Part shown: in pieces, positions 44,501 to 53,860 of the stretch
How positions within the stretch are numbered: position 1 is the first letter of the stretch
How the letters are laid out: every line of letters begins with the position of its first letter
From: Spirometra erinaceieuropaei
Taxonomy: Eukaryota > Platyhelminthes > Cestoda > Diphyllobothriidea > Diphyllobothriidae
Direction of reading: 5' to 3'
Length of the DNA stretch: 64,000 nt
NCBI GenBank assembly: GCA_902702965.1
Contig: CACRXP010001006.1
Coordinates: 1 to 64,000, forward strand
Notes under the pieces: model-generated
Told to the model about the DNA's origin: nothing
What the model saw: the letters and a program-made list of their open reading frames with translations, nothing else
Databases searched by the model: none
Position numbers and translations under genes: made by a program

Positions 44501-47375
44501 AGCCGTAGTAAAAACATACGCCTGCAACCGTTAAATTAGTGTGGGGCTAGGACACTGGATTGTTGCTTAAGCGTGAACTTTCAACGGCAGATCTGTCGAC
44601 AAAATCAGAGCAGCGAACAGGCGCCATGTATGCAAAACGTAAGAGCGCGCAGAAACTGCCGACTAGCATTTGGTGGCCGGCTGATGAAATCCCCTGTCTT
44701 CTCAGTTTCCTAGGAGTAACTTAACACTGCGAACTCAACAGGCGGGGTTTGAAGCTCCTGCCCGGGGTTCCGCATACTGTCAACGTTTACACTGAACACT
44801 CCACAGTTATTGTGCTCATGAATCAACAGAAGCGGTAGTACTTCTCACCACCTTATTACTCCTCTGAGTCATTCAATTTAAACCAATCAACAGCAACGGC
44901 AGTCTAGTGAAAGAAAATTCTAAGAAAGCGTGAAGATCTAGGATATTTAAAGGAAAAAGAAAGGATAATGTCTTCTTTGGCTTTCATCTCATTTATGAGG
45001 AATCGTAAAAGGGGCAAGTCGAAGCGACGTAATTCCTCCGATGAACCTCCGTTCGGCTTCAAGGTCGAGGTCACCTCGTACTCTGAAATTGGTTAGTTAG
45101 TTCTGAGAGATGGAGAATTTGAAGAGGAGCACTCACCGACAGCGCTACGGAACTCACTCGTCCAATTATTTATTGAGACTCCCTCTCGAACCCTGCCAGC
45201 AGCCGCACAGCAACGCATGATATAGGCAGAATGATATTGCCGACGAAGACAAGGGAGACTGGAATGGCCACTTCTGACTTGTTAGCCGTCGTCAGCCAGC
45301 CATACCCCAAGCCCGAAGTGTGGAACACCCGAGCCTCGAACTCGCGATCTGTTGGTTTAGAAGTCCACGCCTCTACCCACCGGGCCACGAGCCCGTTGCC
45401 CTGTCGGTTTTCGATCGGGAATATACAATGTTAGGGGGCGCTCACCGATCGTTCATGCGGAACTCACTCGTTCCGTTGTGCCTTATGGACTCTCTCTCGA
45501 GCCCAACCAGCAGCCGCACAGTGGCGCATGATATATAGGCAGAATGGTATTACCGACAAAGACAAGCGAGACTGGAATGGCCATTTCTGGCTTATTAGCC
45601 ATCGTCAGCCAGTCATACCCGGCCCCGAAGTGCGGAACACCCGAGGCTCGAACTCGCGACCTGTTAGTTAGAAGTCCACACCTCTAACGACTGGGCCACG
45701 AGTCCGTCGCCCTGTCAGTTGACGACGGCTAATAAGCCAGAATGGCATTATCAGCAAAGTCAGGGAAGACTGAAATAGCCATTTATGGCCCAGTAGTCGT
45801 CTTCAGCCAGTCATACCCAACTACAAGTCGCGCAAGCCCTGGGGTCCAATCTCGCGGCCTGTTAGTTTGAAGTCCAAAGCCCTGACCACTGAGTCACGGG
45901 CTCGTTGTCTATTGGCGGATTTGGCGACCACATCGTGCTAACCGCTTTCTACTCTGATGTGTGGACAAAGGGTTTGTTTCAGACTTCAAGCAGACTCATT
46001 TTGATTTATTTTCGTTAGAAAAGGCCTTTGGGTCAGCCGTTACCACGAGGACGAGATGCGAGGCTCCTCCGTGTACAATGGTGTGGATATATCCCAACCT
46101 TTAGTGAATTTCGGCAGCTTCACTGAAAACAACGAGTCCATCCATAATGAAGTGAGTTCTTCAAAAAGAGGTGGACTTTTAAACCTTTGGCACATATACT
46201 GCTTTCTTAGAAATCCTTTAAATTAATCTTCGCATAGAAAGCTCTCCCAGTAGTCTCAAGTAGAGTATTTAGCTTTATGTTTGGATTCATCACAGACCGC
46301 TGCAAGACTTAGTCATTCCATCACTTTAAGAGTGCCCTATAGCAGCTTTTAGACGGCGACCAAAGTGGCCAAGGTAGCCCGAGACTGACAAGTGCTCAAG
46401 CGTTTCTTCTGACCGACTGCCTGGACTTTGAGTGATATCGGGGAGAGTCCAGCCATTTCGCTCAGTATGTTTTAACTCATGCAAAGCCTCTGAGTGCGCA
46501 TAACATCCGGTCGTTCATGCGCCCGCGGAATCTGGATGGGTAGATGTGGGGAGGGTTCACAGAAACTGTAAGAATAGAAACTCATTGGATTCTTCAATCG
46601 GATTATTCGGCGTCAGGGATTTGATCAGAGTAAACTGACTACTTAGGTATGGCAAATGGCATGTTTGCCCACACGGGGCAGCTTATGTGGAGTCTGGCTC
46701 TCAGAGAGTCGTTTGTAAAAAGCATGCAATTCCCAGACATCACTCTACATCCTCTACTTCCAGGAGTTTGAACTCATCGTGACCCACACAAGCGAGCAGA
46801 CGGAAAGATCGGTTGTAAGAAACCATCTAAATGCAAATACTCTTATATCATCTGTCGACCGAGTTCGGAAATTCTCCAAGTCTCCCCTCAATGAAGTTTT
46901 ATCTGACCTATTTGTATGTTGTTCCGTAACCTCTTTGTTTTTTCCCCCCATCCACCTGCCCTGAACTTGTTTGTTTGGCCACTTACTCGATTCTGACCTT
47001 GAGTCTGAAGGTCGCCGCCTTACTTTAAATAGTTTCTGTGCACACGCGCGGCCCACGTCCGCGGGCTTGCGCTTGGAGTTCGGCCGAATCATCTGCTGTA
47101 TGAAAGCATCCCAAGTAACCGAAGGACACCGAAATGTCGGTTATATACTTCGTCTTCAGTAATCTTCTCGACTTCCAACCGCCCGTTAACTGTCCCTTGT
47201 CTTTATATAGGACGTGGTCATTTGGGCTAATTTAGCCTCACTCCACGTGCCCTCGAGAGAAGACTATCCGCACACATTCATGTCGACCTCGAGCCAACGA
47301 ATCACCCTCAAACCCGTAAACTTCTTCAGTTACTCGCCCGACCATTTTTCCCACCGGCAAGTATTTACGGAATCT
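40766..47375 (+). CDS. Copper amine oxidase homologue, probable catalytically dead member (4 exons)
   Basis: Coding exons are 40766-41542, 42648-43819, 46019-46151 and 47211-47375, with GT-AG junctions and phases that join without a shift, giving about 749 codons (AOC3-type enzymes are about 760). The order matches the family. An N-terminal D2/D3-like region (residues 1-300) comes first. The catalytic domain follows, with YGHWSFYVGVQ, then VRFFDIRFDSRL, EEIVTIYHGDNP, GVDCP, TIRRGLCLFES, YLDLDV, AFSWI, GSSVYN and LHVPSREDYP. Active enzymes make a TPQ cofactor from Tyr in an N-Y-[DE]-Y motif; here it is N-N-Q-Y (residue 508, codon 43392-43394). The catalytic Asp position is Ala (residue 408), and the copper HxH is QxT (552/554). 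Only the third copper His (residue 706) remains. A short hydrophobic start (MLLLVCICPSGS) could be a signal peptide, or an upstream exon may exist (acceptor at 40726). The frames are clean, so it is probably expressed as a pseudoenzyme. Confidence 0.85.
41543..42647. other. Intron 1 of the amine oxidase homologue
   Basis: GTGAGT to CAG, 1105 bp. Contains a diverged single-arm relative (about 42085-42235) of the palindrome at 23344-23720, recognisable by TATGCAGCGACAGG and CCAATAAAT. Confidence 0.65.
42648..43819 (+). CDS. Amine oxidase homologue exon 2
   Basis: Acceptor TTTTTTTCCTCAG; donor AG|GTGAGT leaving phase 2. Encodes the rest of D3 and most of the catalytic domain, including the three altered sites: Ala codon 43092-43094 for the catalytic Asp, Asn 43392-43394 for the TPQ Tyr, and Gln 43524-43526 plus Thr 43530-43532 for the copper His pair. 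Confidence 0.88.
45130..45915 (-). mobile_element. Tandem hammerhead SINE units in the intron
   Basis: Unit 1 (about 45130-45455) and unit 2 (about 45455-45720) are head-to-tail with a 311-bp offset (AGCCGCACAG at 45201 and 45512). They are joined through the GGAACTCACTCGTTCCG palindrome. A third, diverged minus copy (about 45765-45910) follows after an inverted scrap at 45720-45745. Each has a tRNA-like head on the minus strand. Tandem 300-bp hammerhead units resemble schistosome Sm-alpha. Confidence 0.75.
45570..45614 (-). ncRNA. Hammerhead ribozyme, Sm-alpha-like, fully paired
   Basis: On the minus strand: stem I GACTGG pairs with CCAGTC, core CTGACGA (reverse complement of 45602-45608), stem II TGGCT/AGCCA with an AATA loop, GAAA, self-complementary ATGGCCAT, then the U cleavage position. 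Every core base and stem is intact. Antisense to the host gene, so it would act only in transcripts of the repeat itself. Confidence 0.7.
46019..46151 (+). CDS. Amine oxidase homologue exon 3
   Basis: Acceptor TTTTCGTTAG, donor GAA|GTGAGT, one base plus 44 codons. The translation KGLWVSRYHEDEMRGSSVYN continues to FTENNESIHNE and aligns with the family segment between the FSW block and the third copper His. Confidence 0.8.
46764..46913 (+). CDS. Candidate optional exon in intron 3
   Basis: Fifty open codons between CCTCTACTTCCAG and GTATGT, phase 0 on both sides, so inclusion keeps the frame between exons 3 and 4. It would insert a polar, Ser/Arg-rich segment (EFELIVTHTSEQTERS at its start) exactly where family members have no residues. 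It may be a lineage-specific insertion, an alternative exon or chance. Confidence 0.3.
47211..47375 (+). CDS. Amine oxidase homologue exon 4
   Basis: Acceptor TTTATATAG, donor TCT|GTAAGT, 55 codons. The translation DVVIWANLASLHVPSREDYP carries the surviving copper-type His (47244-47246) and the conserved E-D-x-P, then VNFFSYSP. If unspliced, the frame ends 14 codons further at TAG. Confidence 0.82.
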
Positions 47376-47494
47376 GTAAGTCCCCCAGTCCTCCTTGCCT
47401 ACTCTTTGCTCTGTTAGACGGTCTCAACAAAACAGAGCCGTTCTCCTCAAAGTAAGGTATTTTTTCTTGATATCCCTGTAACATTCTCTTCAGG

Positions 47495-47662
47495 GGATTC
47501 CAGATACTGAAAGAACAGACAAATTCTCCTGTCTCTCGCAACAAGCTTTCCGTCGAAACACCGCTCTTCGTTCGTGACTATGGAACTGGGTACCCAGACT
47601 GGATTGAGGCAACCGTGGTAGCGCACAGAGGCAGTGTGTTGTTTGATGTCGACATAGGATAG
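47495..47662 (+). pseudogene. LTR-retrotransposon integrase C-terminal fragment
   Basis: Fifty-five open codons ending in TAG. VETPLFVRDYGTGYPDWIEA and TVVAHRGSVLFDVDIG resemble the C-terminal domain of Ty3/Gypsy-type integrases, which has a VRDY-W-GTV-G-V-Y-V pattern. No other gypsy domain is present nearby. It sits just after exon 4 of the amine oxidase homologue, in its presumed last intron or downstream of it. Confidence 0.5.
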
Positions 47663-47761
47663 GAGCATGCTTGGTTTACCTCGTTAACGTAGTCATTCTA
47701 GATACTGGAAGAGCTATTTAAAATAGATCTTGGAGATCAAGCGAACATTCACTCTCCTCAG

Positions 47762-47989
47762 TGTGGAGCGAAAAATGATGTGACTGTTCCTTCCAAAAAA
47801 CACTGCTATTTGAGCCGACAACGGGAGCTTCTTTACGTTTTATTTTATTGTTTAAGTGGACGGTACCGAAACTTTAGACCCCCACCCGCTACTCAGTGCG
47901 TCAAAACCCCTAAAATGGTACTCACACCGGCATGCTACGCTCTCATTGCTACTTTTGTCATATCAGTAGACGAACTTTATAGGTACTAG
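47762..47989 (+). CDS. Candidate terminal exon of the amine oxidase homologue
   Basis: Acceptor CACTCTCCTCAG, then 75 codons in the phase left by exon 4, ending in TAG. Contains five Cys and a weakly hydrophobic stretch near the end (ACYALIATFVISV). The family's short C-terminal tail is poorly conserved, so homology cannot be shown. The alternative is termination after exon 4. Confidence 0.25.
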   Translation, partial: CGAKNDVTVPSKKHCYLSRQRELLYVLFYCLSGRYRNFRPPPATQCVKTPKMVLTPACYALIATFVISVDELYRY

Positions 47990-48046
47990 TTCGACAGATC
48001 TAGGCAGGCCTGCAGAACGACTTTGCAGGAAACCCATTTGCAAGCA

Positions 48047-48170
48047 CAGTGAGTGACCGATCTCATGAAATGCTGGCCGAAATTCTGAGACAAGTTTTCG
48101 ATTTGGAAGGATTACTTGGGTGAGGTTGTAATACTGATTATCGTGTGGCATACTCTTATAATTGGGGCGT
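48047..48170. mobile_element. Left-end fragment of a family B MITE
   Basis: CAGTGAGTGACCGATCTCAT and about 100 bp of the left arm only. Confidence 0.6.
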
Positions 48171-48369
48171 CATTTGCGTTGAGTATTTTTTTTACTGTCA
48201 CGTGTGTACTCCTTGCAGCCTATTATGCATGGTCGTTAATTAGCTACGATATGCCTCCACCGAATGTATACAGTTGCTCAATTGTGGAGTGAGTTTTTAG
48301 GGATTAAACGATTGCCAGATCACCTATGAAGGCCATTTAATTGTCGCAAACCCCGCCCTTTGCAGAGAA

Positions 48370-48595
48370 TGGAGTACTGACAAACAAAATGGAGACTGGA
48401 ATGACGGTTTCTGACTTATTAGCTGTCGATGGCCAGGCCTAAATAACCTAGGACGCAGGGCCTGACATTTTGGTCATTGCGGTTAAGCCGACCAGCGCTC
48501 TGCCAGGAGCCAGCTGTCCTGTTGGTTGTGATCGAAAATATGAATTCGTGTGGGGGAGGGGCCTTCGCTGATCGCGTTACAGGGTATGCTCATCC
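48370..48595 (-). mobile_element. Degenerate hammerhead SINE
   Basis: Reverse wording GGAGACTGGAATGACGG, TTTCTGACTTATTAGCTGTC and the ATCGAAAATATGAATTCG lead are recognisable. The ribozyme core is mutated and box B lost. Confidence 0.5.
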
Positions 48596-48902
48596 TCTAA
48601 TCTGGCCGACGAATGGCTTTAAGCGTACTTTATTAAATGTATTCGAACTTATTGTGCACGCTGATATAACCACTTATCATCCACTAGTGGGCAAAGCTAA
48701 TACGCCTTTTGCATTCATAAAGTGGCAGGGTCGTCAGTGCCTTATCGTGGACATTGTTCGCGGTTTAAAGGGAAGTGGCGGACGGTTGGTGTCTCACTAA
48801 TAATGCTAATTATTATCCATTTCATCTCCACGCCTTGTTATCGTGGAAAATCGACAAGACAACATTCTAAAGACGAATATGCATCCGTGGAGCAATTATT
48901 TA

Positions 48903-49893
48903 CATTGCGTGACCGATCTCATGAAATGGTCGCCGAAATTCTGCAATGCGTTTTCGATTGGGAAGAATTACTTCGGTGGGGTTGTAATATTGATCAGCAT
49001 GCATGCATGCATGATTCAATAGTATTTTGGACTTGGTAGGATGTCGGCTTTTGAATGCACTTCTTTTCAATCTGCTGCAGTAACCACACTCGGTAAAAAA
49101 TGACTACTTACGTAGCATGCATTTTTCGCATTAAATTTCGATGGTTATCTAAATGAAAATATATTTTATAGGAAACATGCATAAAAAGATGCTTTCTTCT
49201 ATTTGTTTGGTGGCAAATCACGTCGGCTTTACATGTTATGTTTGAAGAGAGGGTATATTTAGGTTTTGGAAAAGTTTTTAACTGCGCGATTTGTCAGACC
49301 GCGCAGTGAACATTCATCGTACCTGTCTGTTTACCAATGCTCTTTATGAAATAGATAACATGGTCCACACTCATTGTAAAATTTCATGAACTATAAATGG
49401 TATCTTTTAAAGGCATAGAGAAATAAACGATTTTCCTTACGCGGGAACCATGCGCCTTGTAGACTGAAATAGCTAAATGCTAATGTAACGGTTGACAAAG
49501 CTCAAAATTATTCGGGAATTGGAAAACTTTTCCAAAACCTAAACATACCCCGTATTTAAAAATACAACGTAAAGCGGACGTGATTTACCGCCAAAAAAAT
49601 AGAAGAAAGCACATTTTTATGCATGTTTCGTATAAAATATATTTTGATTTAGATGACCAATGAAAATCAATGCGAAAAATGCATGCTACATAAGTAGTCA
49701 TTTTTTACCGAGTGTGGTTCCCGCAGGAGATCGAAAAGAAGTGCAGTCAAAAGCCGATATCCTACTGAGTCCGAAATATTACCATATTATGCCGCACGAT
49801 AATCAATATTACAACCTCACCTAAGTAATCCTTCCAAATCGAAAACATATTTCAGAATTTCGGCCAACATTTCATGAGATCGGTCATTCACTG
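48903..49893. mobile_element. Palindromic MITE, family B, complete
   Basis: The left end CATTGCGTGACCGATCTCAT at 48903 and the mirrored right end at 49893 are flanked by TA. A short GCAT repeat (48998-49013) sits in the left arm. The element is 991 bp and non-coding. Confidence 0.8.
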
Positions 49894-51570
49894 TATATGC
49901 CTTTACGGGAGCATGCTGGCTATTGAAGCAGCATCTTGCTAGCCGGAGGAAACTGCATAAGGGTTGCGTACTTCCGTACTGATTTTCTGTAGTCAAAATA
50001 CCTCAATCTGTGTAGGTCAATTTGCGTACTTTGTGACTTTCATAACTTTCAATCTCAGGATAGTGGGTCTTATGTGGTTCGTGCGAGCGTCATGGGAGAT
50101 ATCTTGTTTGCAGATTTTAAAACATCAAAATATTTTAAGTTCAGTTCGGCATAAAATGCGCCCGAACACTTTATTTAACACATATTTTCTACAGAACATG
50201 ACTAAGTATACACGGACGTCGGTGTCAACGAAAAAACTGTGCACTATCTGATTAGTATTAGTAGCTAATAGAAGCCCAGTGGATATTGCCACAAAGTGAC
50301 CTGAGATCGTTTCTAATTGGTGAGCCCTGCAACCTCCCTTAAGCAATCCTGTTCTTTTGGAGGCACATAAACAGGTTCGGGTAGTGTTTCGTCAGTTCTG
50401 AAGCATGTGAATGCAGCTGAGTCAGAATCCCAGAGTCAGGCGGTGTAGTGGAAAATGCTTCAATGAGCACGGGAATACTTCTCATTCGCCGAGCACGGCA
50501 TGGTGTGTATCAAACAAATCGGTGTCCCTCCCCCGTCCATTTTTGGAACGGAGTTCTAAGGTAGATTCGTTGAACTCCGAACCGCTCCTTTTAAACGGCA
50601 AAAACCCTAGAGAGGGCATTAGCGCTTGTATGCGACCGCAACCTTCACCTAGGCGCGTCAAAATCGGTAAACTTCCAGGTCATCTGGTCAATTCCTCCCC
50701 CCCCCCGAGCTCCTTTGGCCCCCACGGACTATCTGTCTACATTGGTAACCGTGCCACCGCCGACAGGACAGGAGTTCGGTTGTTCAGGTGGTAAGAGCGT
50801 TCGACGTAAACGTTCAACGGTCACGGCCCCCCTCCCCCCTACCCGCTGGCCCGCCACTGCACGCAATCATTGAGTGCGCGACAGTACCCCGACTAGGGGG
50901 AGTGTCCCGCGGGTCGATGGAGGCCAAGAAGTCGGAAGAAAGTCATTCTGGAAACCTCTTCCAAAGCCTGATCGCGCAAGCAGTACATTTGATGTGTGCT
51001 TTTATTTACGGTGTACTTGTATCCACCTCTTTTCTTCCAGTTTTCAGCCTGGCTCAGGGGATACTTGATGGAGACAACGATGACGCCAGCAAATGCATAG
51101 CAGGCCTAAAATGACATCTAGGCTGGCGCAACCTGTGAATCTGCCAGTCCTCCAATCTTCACAGACATTACATGAACATTACATCTATTGATATAGTGCG
51201 TCGGCGTCATCCTAGTGGAAACTGTCAAGAGCACTCATTATAATAGTTATTATCATCATTATTTGAAAAAATACAAAAACGACTCTCACATTTTCACAGT
51301 GTCAGCCTGCACAAGTCGGCAAACCAAACAATTAGCGACTAAAACAAGGGCTCTCTGTGAAATGTCTAAATGTTTTAAGAAAAGGCATAATTCCACCCGC
51401 AGTCCATGCAGAAGTTAAGTGGCGTTTTTTTAGCGGGTGTCACTGTGGACTAGTTGGAAATATTGGAAAGTTCATACTATCAGACCCAAAGCTCAATTCA
51501 TCATATTCCGGCTCAGTACTGTGCGGACCATAGCAATTTTTATCCAATTAACCGTTCATCTTTTGCTCAG
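49894..51570. other. No gene recognised
   Basis: About 1.7 kb with overlapping frames up to 127 codons (50411-50794) that show no domain. A tRNA-like scrap (GTTCAGGTGGTAAGAGCGTTC) lies near 50777-50800. Confidence 0.35.
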
Positions 51571-51835
51571 GAAGTTTGAAAAGATGGCGATGACCTCGCG
51601 GTACCCAAGACGGTTACGTACCCTTCCAGTGCCCATTCATGTATCCACATCATCAGTAACACCATCAGAAGATGCGTTTTATGTCCACGGTAGATGCGTT
51701 TCAATTGATCAGGAATCTCTAGTAGATCGGGAACTGACCCATATATATCCACTAACACTTCCAATTATTAACGAACGACTTTCAGTTAAGTTAAACCATA
51801 GAAGAGATATTGAAAGGGACGCAATTTTTGGTTGA
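51571..51835 (+). other. Possible terminal exon, unassigned
   Basis: Eighty-seven open codons after a good acceptor (CATCTTTTGCTCAG, ending 51570), finishing in TGA. The translation is balanced (TSRYPRRLRTLPVPIHVS, then HGRCVSIDQESLVDREL and PLTLPIINERLSVKL), unlike the repeat-derived frames nearby. No domain is recognised and no upstream exon was found. Confidence 0.3.
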
Positions 51836-52781
51836 AAATGCCAGCACATAAAGGCTGTCCGCGCAAATAACTGCGTAGATAAAACAGTATACACACAACA
51901 CCGTCTGCTCTCCCTCGCTGTAAGTAAAATGATCAGACCAGGTCAGATTTATTAAGGGAAAGGTAGGCTAGCGCCTTTGAACCCCTTTTTGGTTACAATA
52001 ACGTCACATAAAGCAATGTGTAAGGCAAGTGTCAAAGAAAATTAAGTAAGTCCTTACATACAACGGGCATTGGCTACTGGTATAAATTTGTCTGTGAATG
52101 TCTCCTATGTCAAAATTGTACAATACCCGGTACGCGGTGCTGAATGGACCGAGTAATATCGAAGCAAGCGTATATGATTCGTTCGGGAGATAACCAAGTC
52201 ATAAAATAATGCTACTTGAATGTAGGCAGTAGCATGCTACGTGACATAAACTTTGGGGCGGATGGTGCAGGGGGGAAATTTGTTAGTTTCTGATGCCTTG
52301 GAGGCACATAAGATACTTCAATCTCTACTACATGCCAAGAGTAGCGACTTAGAAGATTGCTAACTGTCGTGGTAACTCGATCCTTCTCATGACTGACCGG
52401 CATGGTGCAATGGCCCCTTCTTAATGTGTCCTTGCTGGAATTCTCCCCAAATCGGGACACGGGACGCCCTTGTCGTAGCCTCATGACGAGGGGACCGGGT
52501 TGTGTGTGGTACGTGTAGGCCGACCGCTTATCTCTGCCATTTGCTGCGCCAATTGGTGAGTGCATACACTGTGCTGAGTGTATGCAGATCAGAGCTAGAC
52601 GTTTACTGCTACGAAATGCTCGTTGCATAGACATGAAAATCAAATGGTTTTTCACCGAAGTTAGCATCCTCCGACCCAAATGTCTATGCAGGTATTGGGG
52701 TTGGGCTTAAAAAGACGGTTCTTTAGGGCTTTAGCCTACTTACGCCTAGTAATTTCCCGCACAATTAAAGGCCTCATTTTG
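51836..52781. other. No gene recognised; holds a 155-codon minus frame
   Basis: A minus frame at 52212-52679 is open for 155 codons with a basic composition and no motif that I know. The rest is unassigned. Confidence 0.3.
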
Positions 52782-52795
52782 AACATTGAAGCACA

Positions 52796-52965
52796 GGACA
52801 ATGGGCCCGTGGCTCAATGGTAGAGCGTTCAACTCCATTACCAAAGATCCCGGGTTCGAATCTCAAGTGATCCACACTTGGGGTTGGGTATGACTGGCTG
52901 ATGACGGCTAATAAGCCAGAAATGGCCATTCCGGTCTCCCTTGTCTTTGTCGGTATCACCTTCTC
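52796..52965 (+). mobile_element. Young hammerhead SINE monomer with 14-bp target duplication
   Basis: The insertion is bounded by perfect AACATTGAAGCACA copies at 52782-52795 and 52966-52979. The 170-bp element has a tRNA-like head with box A TGGCTCAATGGTAGAGC and box B GGTTCGAATCT, then the hammerhead. It ends GTCGGTATCACCTTCTC with no poly(A). The duplication length fits target-primed reverse transcription. Confidence 0.85.
52892..52936 (+). ncRNA. Hammerhead ribozyme, Sm-alpha-like, in the young copy
   Basis: Stem I GACTGG (52892-52897) pairs with CCGGTC (52931-52936). CTGATGA is at 52898-52904, GAAA at 52919-52922, self-complementary ATGGCCAT, cleavage predicted after T52930. Stem II keeps GGCT/AGCC but has C-A at its base, as in 914-958. 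Confidence 0.65.
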
Positions 52966-53129
52966 AACATTGAAGCACATGTCAGAAGCCACATGCCGAA
53001 CGTTGAGGACACACGATAGTCCGGTCGTTGAGAACAACGATGTTCACAGTCGCGTCACGAAGCAGGTGTATGGCCGGGCTGTTTACAGTGAAGCAGCCCT
53101 CTCTTCACGTACCCACCTCTCTCCGATCG

Positions 53130-53640
53130 TAAGACTACCGGCGGGTGGGCTCTGGCACAGCGGTTAGCAGGGCCAAATAACCCGTCTATGCGTACCACAC
53201 ACACGACCAGCAGCAGATTTCCACGAAAAGTGGTGTCTCGGATCTCAGTTCTGTTGGGTTGTCATGGCAGTCACACTTAGAAGGAATCATCACGGCCTGT
53301 TCTTAGTCCTCCAGTCGGTCACTCCGTACATAAGTAGTACTAGCCACAGGAACCAAGTTATCCCGCCAGCTGGCAACATTTCCGGAAACGGCTTTTAACG
53401 CACAGGGATAAACTCAAGCGCGTCAGATTTATTATGGCGAAGAATGCGCCGATCTGTGTCAGCCTCCCTTGTCAACCATCGGGTGTGGGATTTGGCGCAG
53501 TGGATTACAGAGGTAAACAGCCCGTCTACGTGAACCACACACGATTTGGTCACTTGCTTTACCGGGACACACCAAGTACTATGTTCCGTATTCACAGGAG
53601 ATGGGCCTGTTCTGACGCGTGACGGTGCGCCGGCCTTATC
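53130..53640 (+). repeat. Pair of diverged tRNA-like repeats
   Basis: 53146-53210 and 53487-53545 share GGG-T-TGGC-CAG-GGTTA, AACCCGTCTA-G and ACCACACAC in order, about 340 bp apart. The block resembles a box A region followed by a short tail. A separate small family from F1 and the hammerhead SINE. Confidence 0.45.
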
Positions 53641-53689
53641 AGCGACGGTGGAGCAGACGGCATGCGGAAAAGAGAAATACCAGGAGAAA

Positions 53690-53860
53690 TAGATTGCCGA
53701 CGGAGATGAAGGAGACTGGAATAACCATTTTAGCCAGCCATACCCAATCACGAAGTTTTTGTAACCCCCCCCCCGAGACTCAAACCCACAACCAGTTGTT
53801 TAGAAGTCCAATGCCGAAACCAATGAGCCACAGGCTTGTTGTCTTACATAGACAGATGTA
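53690..53860 (-). mobile_element. Degenerate hammerhead SINE
   Basis: The reverse of the 3' half (GCCGACGGAGATGAAGGAGAC, split by divergence, then CTGGAATAACCATTTTAGCC) joins directly to the reverse of the head (ACTCAAACCCACAACC, then CCAATGAGCCACAGGC). The ribozyme core is deleted. Confidence 0.55.

Larger units (their letters stand above)
43820..46018. other. Intron 2 of the amine oxidase homologue
   Basis: 2199 bp. Contains a tandem group of minus-strand hammerhead SINE units (45130-45915) and a degenerate fragment with AGCCAGAAATGGCCATTCC at 44332-44350. Confidence 0.7.
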
